This document shows, in pieces, positions 14,905-22,190 of a stretch of 23,269 bases of DNA. Position 1 is the stretch's first letter. Every line of letters starts with the position of its first letter. The stretch is from assembly GCA_030635405.1 (NCBI GenBank), contig DAOVZA010000003.1, forward strand, positions 1-23,269, written 5' to 3'. The notes under the pieces are model-generated. The model did no database searches and was not told where the DNA came from. It worked only from the letters and a program-made list of their open reading frames with translations. Both the position numbers and the translations under genes were made by a program. The stretch comes from Desulfocapsa sp. (GTDB lineage: Bacteria; Desulfobacterota; Desulfobulbia; Desulfobulbales; Desulfocapsaceae).

Positions 14905-17229
14905 GTGACAAAGCTCTTTAATCGTCGTTCTTCTTCTAAATTCTCTCTCTGCCTTGGCTCTTTACTGGCCCTGGCGGTTCAACCTGCTTTTCTCCAGGCG
15001 GAAACAATTCAAACTGATGAATGGCAGATAGAGGCTGACAAAGTTCTTCGCTTTGAAGACCCTCAGAGTGTAATTGCTGAGGGTAATGTGGTTCTCACAC
15101 AAATACGTACCCTCCCTCCAAAGAAAGAAATTGAAGTTGCAGAAACTTCTGCCTGGTCACTTCTGCTCGAAGAAGGAACGGAAGAAACCAATGAAGACGT
15201 AGCCACTCAAGAGGTTGCGCTTGACACAACCCCCCGCACCAAAACTGAGATGACGATTAAGGCTGACTGGATTGCATATGATGTTGATCAACATTCCATA
15301 AAAGCAAAGGGAAATGTTTCCATCGCAAATGATAAAGATATGCTCCGGGCAAAAGAAGGTGTAATGGACCTGAATGAGCAGACAGGAAGCTTTAAAGAAG
15401 CGATCATTCTCCGGGACGCCATGGATCTTCATCTGGAAGGTGAAACCATTACCAAAACAGGTGTTAACAGTTACAATATCCAAAATGGCTGGGTGGTTAC
15501 CTGTAAAGTTCCTGAAGAAAACACACCACCATGGAGTTTTGCAGCAAAGAATACTGATGTCACACAGGGTGAATATGCGGTTATGACACACGCAACATTT
15601 CGAATCAAGGATGTACCCATCTTATATACCCCCTGGCTGATGATACCAGTTGGCAATAAACGCCAGACAGGATTGCTCTTCCCTGAGCTTTCCAATTCTA
15701 ACCGAAACGGCTTTGGTATTAATATGCCACTTTTTATTAACCTTTCGGACTCTTCAGACATTACCCTATACCCTGAATTCTACGCCGACCGTGGTTTCAT
15801 GCCCGGAATGGAATATCGTTATGTCCTTGGTGCCCAAAAGAAGGGTTCCTTCATGGCCAGTTACCTCAACGACGACCTCTCTGACCCATCTGAAACTGAA
15901 TACTGGGAAGATACCGGCTACACTCATACTGAACAGAACAGATATTGGGTGCGTGGTAAAGTTGATCACGATTTTGAGAACAATGTCTACACCCGTATGG
16001 ATCTTGATATTGTTTCTGACCGTGACTACCTGGTAGAATTCAACTCCGGCATTACTGGATTTGAGGAAAGCAATAACAAATTCAGCGATGCTTTTGGTCG
16101 TGGTTTCCAAAACAGAACCAATGACCAGAGAGAGAACTCATTTAAGCTTCTTAAGTCCTGGGACGGAATGGCTCTTGAAGGTGTTTTTCTTGGTATCAAT
16201 GATGTCAGGACAACAACAAGCAGCCCCACACCTCTCTGGAAACTTCCAAGTCTTGATTTCACAGGCAGTCAACTCATTGGTGATACAGACTTCACCCTTG
16301 ACTGGGATACAGATTACGTAAACTATTATCGGGAAAACGGCGTTGGCGGACATCGTATTGATCTTCACCCTCGCTTGAGCGCACCACTCCCTCTTGGCCC
16401 TTATCTCGAGTCCCGTGCTGAAGTTGGTGTTCGTGACACCTATTATAATATTCAAACCTTTGGTGATGGAATATGGGAAGGTGACACTTCTCAAAATCGT
16501 TTTCTTGGAGACTTTAATACAGAGGTCGGCACCACCTTTCTACGAGACTTTAACCTGGATATGGGAAGCACCGAAGGCATCACTCATACCTTCAGGCCAT
16601 ATGTGCAATATAATTATCTCACTGATGAAGATCAAACTGAACTTCCTGATTTTGATTCCGTTGACAATAAAGCCCACCAAAATGCTGTAACATACGGAAT
16701 AGACAACTTTTTCGATCTCTTTGGTACGGACAGTAAAGGTAACACTACAGGTGCCGAGTATGGCTACCTGAAGATCTGGCAGAGTTACGATTTGCGCAGT
16801 GAAGCAACTGAGACTCCTTTTTCAGATGTCAATGCAAAACTTCGCTGGAATCCTACGGACCAGGCCTGGTTCATCTACAAAACCAGCGTAGATGCGTATG
16901 GAGAAGGATTCATCTCTCACACTGTTGAAGCCTCATACCTGAACAGTAGAGGAGACTATCTCAACCTTGATTACAGATATGGCGATGAAGGTGACACTCA
17001 ACAGATCAATCTTGCTGCCAGAGCACAACTCTACGATACCATTTTTGCAACATACTCAATTGAACATTCCATCTCTGAATCAGAAACCATATTGCAGGAC
17101 ATCTCACTTATGTATCAACCTGCCTGCTGGTCCATTGAACTTGCTTCTCAGTACACTCCTGGCGACCACAGACTCATGGTTATATTCAACCTTGCCAACA
17201 TTGGAAGTCCTCTGGGCTTACGATTGTAA
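14905..17229 (+). CDS. lptD: LPS-assembly outer-membrane protein LptD
   Basis: Outer-membrane beta-barrel that, with LptE, inserts lipopolysaccharide into the outer leaflet. I chose the GTG at 14905 (774 aa) over the in-frame ATG at 14893, because GGAG lies 6 bases before the GTG and nothing suitable precedes the ATG. A signal peptide ends at LQA. The periplasmic OstA-like jellyroll (about 35-190) shows the repeated IEADKVL...AEGNVVL and IKADWIAYD...AKGNVSI strands, split by an acidic insert of about 45 residues. The barrel follows from PPWSFAAKN. Single Cys residues at about 200 (VVTCK) and 741 (PACWSI) are placed like the E. coli inter-domain disulfide 173-725. The C terminus ends in the aromatic/hydrophobic strand LMVIFNLANIG...LGLRL. 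It starts an operon with the DHH gene. Confidence 0.94.
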   Translation: MTKLFNRRSSSKFSLCLGSLLALAVQPAFLQAETIQTDEWQIEADKVLRFEDPQSVIAEGNVVLTQIRTLPPKKEIEVAETSAWSLLLEEGTEETNEDVATQEVALDTTPRTKTEMTIKADWIAYDVDQHSIKAKGNVSIANDKDMLRAKEGVMDLNEQTGSFKEAIILRDAMDLHLEGETITKTGVNSYNIQNGWVVTCKVPEENTPPWSFAAKNTDVTQGEYAVMTHATFRIKDVPILYTPWLMIPVGNKRQTGLLFPELSNSNRNGFGINMPLFINLSDSSDITLYPEFYADRGFMPGMEYRYVLGAQKKGSFMASYLNDDLSDPSETEYWEDTGYTHTEQNRYWVRGKVDHDFENNVYTRMDLDIVSDRDYLVEFNSGITGFEESNNKFSDAFGRGFQNRTNDQRENSFKLLKSWDGMALEGVFLGINDVRTTTSSPTPLWKLPSLDFTGSQLIGDTDFTLDWDTDYVNYYRENGVGGHRIDLHPRLSAPLPLGPYLESRAEVGVRDTYYNIQTFGDGIWEGDTSQNRFLGDFNTEVGTTFLRDFNLDMGSTEGITHTFRPYVQYNYLTDEDQTELPDFDSVDNKAHQNAVTYGIDNFFDLFGTDSKGNTTGAEYGYLKIWQSYDLRSEATETPFSDVNAKLRWNPTDQAWFIYKTSVDAYGEGFISHTVEASYLNSRGDYLNLDYRYGDEGDTQQINLAARAQLYDTIFATYSIEHSISESETILQDISLMYQPACWSIELASQYTPGDHRLMVIFNLANIGSPLGLRL

Positions 17230-17237
17230 CAGTTACG

Positions 17238-18197
17238 ATGCACTACGATGTTTTCAATGGTGATGCCGATGGTATTTTAGCCTTACACCAATACCGTCTG
17301 CACACGCCTAAACCCGATGCCACATTGGTCACAGGGGTCAAACGTGACATTAAGCTTCTGGATAAAATCAAAGAAGTAAAAGACAGCAATATTGCTGTCT
17401 TTGATATCTCTCTTGATTCTAATCGTGAAAACCTGGTCAGACTCCTTGATCAAGGGAACGAAGTAACCTATACCGACCACCACTTTGCAGGTAAAATCCC
17501 AAAGACAGATCAACTGACTGTTCATATTGATCCCTCCCCCATCGTCTGCACAGCACTCATTATAGATCGACTTCTTCAGGGTAAATATCGAAGTTGGGCT
17601 GTAGCTGCAGCCTATGGAGACAATCTTCATGATTCCGCACAAAAAGTGGCAGAGACCATTGCTCTCAGCTCAGAGCAACTTGCAAGGCTTCGTGAGCTTG
17701 GAGAACTATTAAATTACAACGGATATGGCGCAAACTTAAACGATCTTCATTTCACACCAGATGCACTTTATCTGGCACTACATCCATACAATGATCCGTT
17801 TGCTTTCATGGAAGAATCAAATGAGCTGGCAACTCTTCGTCGTGGATTCAAAGAAGATATGGAACTTGCCATGGAGCAAAAAGAGTTGGAGCCAGACAAA
17901 ACAAACCGTGTCTACACTTTCCCCAATGCTTCATGGTCAAGAAGGGTTGCTGGTGTTTTCTCTAACCTGCGAGCCAGAGAAAGAAAAGACGCTGCCCATG
18001 TTCTTATCGTAGAAAACGATGACTCTACTCTGCGCATCAGTGTAAGAGCCCCTTTGAACAATAGAAAAGATGCTGACACCCTGTGTCTTTCCTTTCCGAC
18101 TGGTGGAGGACGAACAGCAGCCGCTGGCATCAACAAACTTCCCCCGGAAATGCTTGGTGACTTTCTGGAACGTTTTCAATCAACCTATCCGGCCTGA
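17238..18197 (+). CDS. DHH-family phosphoesterase
   Basis: A 319-aa predicted cytoplasmic metal-dependent phosphoesterase of the DHH superfamily (relatives act on linear or cyclic oligonucleotides). The motifs are in order: NGDADG with Asp9 and Asp11, VFDISLD with Asp56, the signature Asp-His-His at 80-82 (YTDHHFAG), and YGDN with Asp128. A DHHA1-type tail ends in PTGGGRTAAAGIN (about 288-300). It begins 8 bases after the lptD stop with only a weak ribosome site, so it is probably coupled to lptD. Its substrate (nanoRNA, pAp, c-di-AMP or pGpG) cannot be told from the sequence. The link with LPS assembly is positional. Confidence 0.88.
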   Translation: MHYDVFNGDADGILALHQYRLHTPKPDATLVTGVKRDIKLLDKIKEVKDSNIAVFDISLDSNRENLVRLLDQGNEVTYTDHHFAGKIPKTDQLTVHIDPSPIVCTALIIDRLLQGKYRSWAVAAAYGDNLHDSAQKVAETIALSSEQLARLRELGELLNYNGYGANLNDLHFTPDALYLALHPYNDPFAFMEESNELATLRRGFKEDMELAMEQKELEPDKTNRVYTFPNASWSRRVAGVFSNLRARERKDAAHVLIVENDDSTLRISVRAPLNNRKDADTLCLSFPTGGGRTAAAGINKLPPEMLGDFLERFQSTYPA

Positions 18198-18266
18198 GTA
18201 GGTCTTTCCCTTCCCTCACTCCAAAATAACAGAGGTCATCACATCAAATACGGTGGAATGATACAA

Positions 18267-19454
18267 ATGAAGACAAATAACATCTCCACTTTTTTCATAT
18301 TTCTTTCAGGACTACTTTTACTCCTGAACGGATGTGCTACAGCTCCCTTGGAAAGACTTTCTGAGAATGAGGTTCCCGTATTTGATGATGATCTGAATTT
18401 TGAGAGCCTTCTCACTGGAGCCGTTCGTCATCTCCACTATTTAGATACGCTACCCGCAACATCATTGATAACTCTTGGCCCGGACACTTATCCTGTCTCA
18501 TGGATGCGTGAATCCATGAATTCTTTTATTGATATATTAAAACAAGATCCTAATCCTGAGGATTTAGCCCGTACCATGCGGGAGAATTACATTATCTATC
18601 AGGCAGGTGGCCGAAAAGATCACCCAAAAGGTGTAATGCTTTTCACCGGCTACTATGAACCCTTTCTCAAGGGAAGCCTGACTAAAGAATTCCCGTATAT
18701 TTATCCTTTATTCAGCCCTCCTGAATCACTTGTTCAAATGAAGGATTCCAACACCGGTGCGACTCTGTTCAAACGTAAAAACAAACATAATCAATTCGTT
18801 CCCTACTGGACTCGGGAAGAAATCGAAAACAATGGGCTTGCAGACGGCAATGAACTTGTATATCTGGATGACCCGGTTGATGCATTTATCCTCCACGTTC
18901 AAGGCTCCGGTAAGATACAATTACAGGATGGTTCCGTTCGTTCCATTCATTACGCGGCATCCAACGGACTTGAGTATTTCTCCATTGGAAAACTACTGGT
19001 GGATCAAGAAAAAATGAGTCTTGAAGAAGTCTCCATTCCAACTATTCGGACATACCTGAAGAAACACCCTGAAGAACAGAGCAAAATCCTTAACCATAAT
19101 ATCAAATACATCTTTTTTAACTGGGCTCCCGACGGTGCTCCCGCTGGAAGTCTTGGTGAACCACTGGTCGCCGAGCGCTCTATTGCCATTGACCCTGAAG
19201 TACTTCCTCACACCGCTCTTGCTTTTCTCATAAGTCGCAAACCGGTTCTCAATGATGACGGAACAATTAAAGAATGGGTCCCCATGCATCGATTCGTTTT
19301 TCCGCAAGACACCGGCTCTGCCATCAAAGGACCAGGACGAGCAGATCTTTATTGGGGGAGCAGCAACTACGCAAAGACTGCAGCTGGCAGCATGAAAGAA
19401 GAGGGCACACTTTACTTTTTAGTTAAGAACAATTTTGAAAAGAAGAGTAAATGA
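18267..19454 (+). CDS. mltA: Membrane-bound lytic murein transglycosylase A
   Basis: Cleaves peptidoglycan glycan strands to anhydromuropeptides, as an outer-membrane lipoprotein. Its 395 aa begin MKTNNISTFFIFLSG and the lipobox is LNGC. An ATG nine bases earlier (18258) is too close to GGTGG, so the second ATG is preferred. The MltA domain shows GYYEPFLKGS, DAFILHVQGSGKIQL and YAASNG. The C-terminal 3D (three-Asp) motif is FPQDTGSAIKGPGRADLYWG, which carries the catalytic aspartate equivalent to E. coli Asp308. It follows the DHH gene after 69 bases and overlaps the next gene by 4. Confidence 0.93.
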   Translation: MKTNNISTFFIFLSGLLLLLNGCATAPLERLSENEVPVFDDDLNFESLLTGAVRHLHYLDTLPATSLITLGPDTYPVSWMRESMNSFIDILKQDPNPEDLARTMRENYIIYQAGGRKDHPKGVMLFTGYYEPFLKGSLTKEFPYIYPLFSPPESLVQMKDSNTGATLFKRKNKHNQFVPYWTREEIENNGLADGNELVYLDDPVDAFILHVQGSGKIQLQDGSVRSIHYAASNGLEYFSIGKLLVDQEKMSLEEVSIPTIRTYLKKHPEEQSKILNHNIKYIFFNWAPDGAPAGSLGEPLVAERSIAIDPEVLPHTALAFLISRKPVLNDDGTIKEWVPMHRFVFPQDTGSAIKGPGRADLYWGSSNYAKTAAGSMKEEGTLYFLVKNNFEKKSK

Positions 19455-20110
19455 GCACATCAAAACAGTATCAAACAAACTCTGCTGTATTTCATCAACG
19501 TGCTAAAGAATATGACAGCTGGTTTGACGACAGCCTGCTTTTTGAAATTGAGGCAGCAGCAATTGAAACTTTAATTGTCAGGGGACAATCTCCAGCCCTT
19601 GAAATTGGAGTGGGCCCAGGCCGATTTGCCTCAAAATTTGGTTCTAACCTTGGAATTGATCCTGCTCGTGGGCCATTACATATAGCACAATCAAGAAACA
19701 TTGCCGTTTCTCAAGCCATCGGTGAGGCACTCCCTTTTCGAGGCAACTCAATTGCCAGAGTTTCACTTTTTTTTACTCTCTGCTTCCTTCAAAATCCAAT
19801 GGAAACGATTTGTGAATCACACCGGGTTCTCAAAAAAACAGGAAATTTCATACTGGGTTTTGTTCCAGCAACCGGTCCCTGGGGAAAAAACCTGCAACAA
19901 AAAAAAGAAAATGGCCATCCATTCTATGAATATGCCCGTTTTTATACTACACAAGAAATTGAAGCACTCCTGATAGATAACGGTTTTTCCATCACAGCTT
20001 CAGCTTCAAGTCTCTACCAGTTGCCAGGGGAAGTAACTCAAATGGAGATGCCGAAAACAGGAATGGATAAAAACTGTGGATTTATAGTACTCACAGCCAC
20101 TAAAAGATAA
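19451..20110 (+). CDS. Class I SAM-dependent methyltransferase
   Basis: A 219-aa cytoplasmic methyltransferase of the Methyltransf_11 type. Motif I is ALEIGVGPGRFA (about 49-60). The acidic post-I strand is GIDPARG, then GEALPF (motif II region) and the HRVLKKTGNFILGF strand. There are no other domains. The start ATG overlaps the mltA stop (ATGA), so translation is coupled. The acceptor is unknown; the UbiE/BioC-like fold alone does not decide it, and the coupling to mltA hints at an envelope metabolite. Confidence 0.88.
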   Translation: MSTSKQYQTNSAVFHQRAKEYDSWFDDSLLFEIEAAAIETLIVRGQSPALEIGVGPGRFASKFGSNLGIDPARGPLHIAQSRNIAVSQAIGEALPFRGNSIARVSLFFTLCFLQNPMETICESHRVLKKTGNFILGFVPATGPWGKNLQQKKENGHPFYEYARFYTTQEIEALLIDNGFSITASASSLYQLPGEVTQMEMPKTGMDKNCGFIVLTATKR

Positions 20111-20171
20111 CGTCTGTAAAAAACAGTGAATTGACAGAGCCCCTGTCTTCCATCAGCACAAGGAGATATTC

Positions 20172-20525
20172 ATGAAAATGACATTACTTACTGCAACTCT
20201 GCTTTCTTTTGTGATATTCCCAATTCAGGGGTACAGCGCCGATGCCTACAAAGTTGTTTTTGAAACCATGGACTGCAGTGGCAATAGCGGTTTTGCAACT
20301 GTAGGCCCAGATGAAATATACAAGATGGGAAATGGAGACTGTACTAACCCTGACGTCCCCGGTGAAAAGCTCAAACAACTTCTGGTTCACGATGGAAGCG
20401 GAAGTTACAAGATGTTCACACTCACTCGAGAAGAGGCCAAAAACGTAATGACGGATGTTAAGGAATACATGAGGTCTAAAAAGGGTGTTCTTGATCGAGC
20501 AGGCGCTGTTATTATTAGTCAATAA
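20172..20525 (+). CDS. Small secreted protein, unknown
   Basis: A 117-aa protein with a clear Sec signal peptide (MKMTLLTATLLSFVIFPIQG, cleavage after YSA, about residue 23). An AAGGAGA ribosome site lies 5 bases before ATG. The mature part of about 94 residues has two cysteines (35 and 57), probably one disulfide, and ends in an amphipathic helix (LTREEAKNVMTDVKEYMRSK). I recognise no family. It is 15 bases upstream of the NlpC/P60 gene and probably cotranscribed. Confidence 0.8.
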   Translation: MKMTLLTATLLSFVIFPIQGYSADAYKVVFETMDCSGNSGFATVGPDEIYKMGNGDCTNPDVPGEKLKQLLVHDGSGSYKMFTLTREEAKNVMTDVKEYMRSKKGVLDRAGAVIISQ

Positions 20526-20540
20526 ACCGGATAGAACAAA

Positions 20541-21059
20541 GTGAATTTCCGTTTCATGTTTTTCCTTTTACTGCTTGTTTTTTGCTCTATACTATCGGGC
20601 TGTTCCATGATGCCATTCGGCAAGAAAATGCCGGTATCAGTGGTTGATGTGGTGGAAACACCCACCACAATGGATCGACAAAAGAGCACTGAAGTAAAGA
20701 CAATACTCTTAAAGCAATATAAAGAATGGCAGAACACACCTCATAAAATCGGGGGCCTTAGTAAACGTGGTATTGATTGTTCCGGGTTTACCCTTGTTAC
20801 CTTTCAGTCCAAATTCGGATACACTCTTCCAAGAACCACAAAACTGCAAGCTCAGACGGGAAAAAAGATAGCTCGTAAGAATATTCAGGCAGGAGACTTG
20901 GTCTTCTTCAAGCCCAGTATCTTTTACAACCATGTAGGTATCTATATGGGTAACTCTGAGTTTCTCCACGCCTCATCAAGTAGAGGTGTTATGATATCAA
21001 ATATAACTGAAAGTTATTGGAGAAACAGCTACTGGACAGCAAGACGTATTAGCTATTAA
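20541..21059 (+). CDS. NlpC/P60 lipoprotein (MepS/Spr-like peptidoglycan endopeptidase)
   Basis: A 172-aa lipoprotein with lipobox LSGC (Cys21). The NlpC/P60 catalytic domain (about 57-172) has nucleophile Cys80 in GIDCSGF, His131 in NHVGIYMG and His143 in FLHASS, the complete triad arrangement. By family it cuts D-Glu/mDap or mDap-D-Ala bonds of peptidoglycan. The length fits MepS/Spr-type enzymes. The start is GTG at 20541 with a weak GGAT site. An in-frame ATG five codons later is the alternative. It is the last gene before a strong terminator. Together with mltA it makes a cell-wall-cutting theme. Confidence 0.92.
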   Translation: MNFRFMFFLLLLVFCSILSGCSMMPFGKKMPVSVVDVVETPTTMDRQKSTEVKTILLKQYKEWQNTPHKIGGLSKRGIDCSGFTLVTFQSKFGYTLPRTTKLQAQTGKKIARKNIQAGDLVFFKPSIFYNHVGIYMGNSEFLHASSSRGVMISNITESYWRNSYWTARRISY

Positions 21060-21072
21060 CATATTTTTTCAC

Positions 21073-21112
21073 AAAAAAAGGGTGATGGAAAAACTTCCAT
21101 CACCCTTTTTTT
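21073..21112. terminator. Bidirectional Rho-independent terminator
   Basis: A perfect 18-bp inverted repeat (21073-21090 with 21095-21112) around the loop AAAC, flanked by A7 and T7. The GC-rich core is GGGTGATGG. It sits between the convergent NlpC/P60 gene and the CsgG-like gene and can serve both. Confidence 0.93.
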
Positions 21113-21125
21113 GTATGAAATCCTT

Positions 21126-22073
21126 CTAACGATCCATGGGGAAAACAGACATGCCCTTCCCCATACCACTCCCTGAGACAGGAGCACAGTAGGAGATCTT
21201 TTCTTTAGTTTTAGTTACCTTAATTGTTCCTACTTCAGTCATCTCAGAATCAAGTACTTCTCCGGTATCGGGGTCAACAAGCACATCAACCGATCCTACT
21301 CTAAACTCCCTGCCGACTTCCACACCTTCACGTTTCCCACGATTAATAATAATTTTGTCACCCTTAACCATGACCACAGATCCTTCCCATGGAATACCAT
21401 CAAGCTGTTTGATAAGAAAGAGAACGGCCTGCCCAACTGCATCTTCCAGGGCTTTACCCACATTATCTTTCTCTGAGCCACCGAAATTCCCACCCAATCC
21501 ACCAAGTGCGCTACCATGGTAACCGACTGTAAAACCTCTTTTTCCGGAAACACCAACAACATCCGTGGAAGCCTTCACTTGACCGGTTTCAGAATCAACC
21601 AGATAGATGGTAACATTCATCTCAGCTTTACCGGCAGATCCTCCGATACTAAAGCCTTGAAAACTTAATCCTCCCCCACCACTGCCAGTATCATCCTGTA
21701 CATGAGTAATAGAACCCCGTACAAGAAGCTGTGCGGGTGTCATTCTACCAATCTTTGCAGTTTTTTTACCCTGAGCCGTTCGCCCTGATGCAGCAAAGTC
21801 CTGTTCGGCCATGGCAGCTTTTCTCATTTCACCATCACCGAGTACAATAAACCAACCGGATTTCTGGAGAAGATTGGTCATAACAGTCTGCATTCCATCT
21901 CCAACACTCCAGCGTCCATGCCAGCCAGCTTCATTCTTAAATTTGGTGACAGTAATGGAATATCTCAAATTTCCTGCGGGAGGAGCTGGAATTGTACTTT
22001 CGGCTACAACCCAACTCACAGGCAGGATAAGCACACACAAAAGACACAAAATTCCTACTATTGATCGCTTCAT
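21126..22073 (-). CDS. CsgG-family exported protein
   Basis: A 315-aa protein with a signal peptide (cleavage near VVA-ES, about 24). The body (about 38-235) has the CsgG pattern: ITVTKFKNEAGWHGRWSVGD, MTNLLQKSGWFIVLGDGEM, LLVRGSITHVQ, then VTIYLVDSETGQVKASTDVVG. A Gly-rich stretch (DTGSGGGGLSFQGFSIGGS) lies in the middle. The C-terminal VVMVKGDKIIINRGKREGVE is like the FlgT C-terminal fold. There is no lipobox Cys, unlike the curli pore CsgG, and no curli genes are nearby, so a secretion-pore role is unproven. AAAGGAGA precedes the ATG. Confidence 0.82.
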   Translation of the reverse strand: MKRSIVGILCLLCVLILPVSWVVAESTIPAPPAGNLRYSITVTKFKNEAGWHGRWSVGDGMQTVMTNLLQKSGWFIVLGDGEMRKAAMAEQDFAASGRTAQGKKTAKIGRMTPAQLLVRGSITHVQDDTGSGGGGLSFQGFSIGGSAGKAEMNVTIYLVDSETGQVKASTDVVGVSGKRGFTVGYHGSALGGLGGNFGGSEKDNVGKALEDAVGQAVLFLIKQLDGIPWEGSVVMVKGDKIIINRGKREGVEVGREFRVGSVDVLVDPDTGEVLDSEMTEVGTIKVTKTKEKISYCAPVSGSGMGKGMSVFPMDR

Positions 22074-22136
22074 AATTTTCTCCTTTCAGGCTTTAAATAC
22101 TAGTAGACCGCGCCACGACAATCTGGCCAATTAATT

Positions 22137-22158
22137 ATTATATCACTACGATAGTAGT
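22137..22158 (-). promoter_or_regulatory. Possible promoter with dyad for the CsgG-like gene
   Basis: On the minus strand a perfect TATAAT (22137-22142) lies about 64 bases before the start codon. Just upstream is the inverted repeat ACTAC-TATC-GTAGT (22145-22158), in the spacer where a regulator could bind. The -35 match is poor. Confidence 0.35.
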
Positions 22159-22190
22159 TCAGAAAAAACAATAAATCAAATATTCTATCT

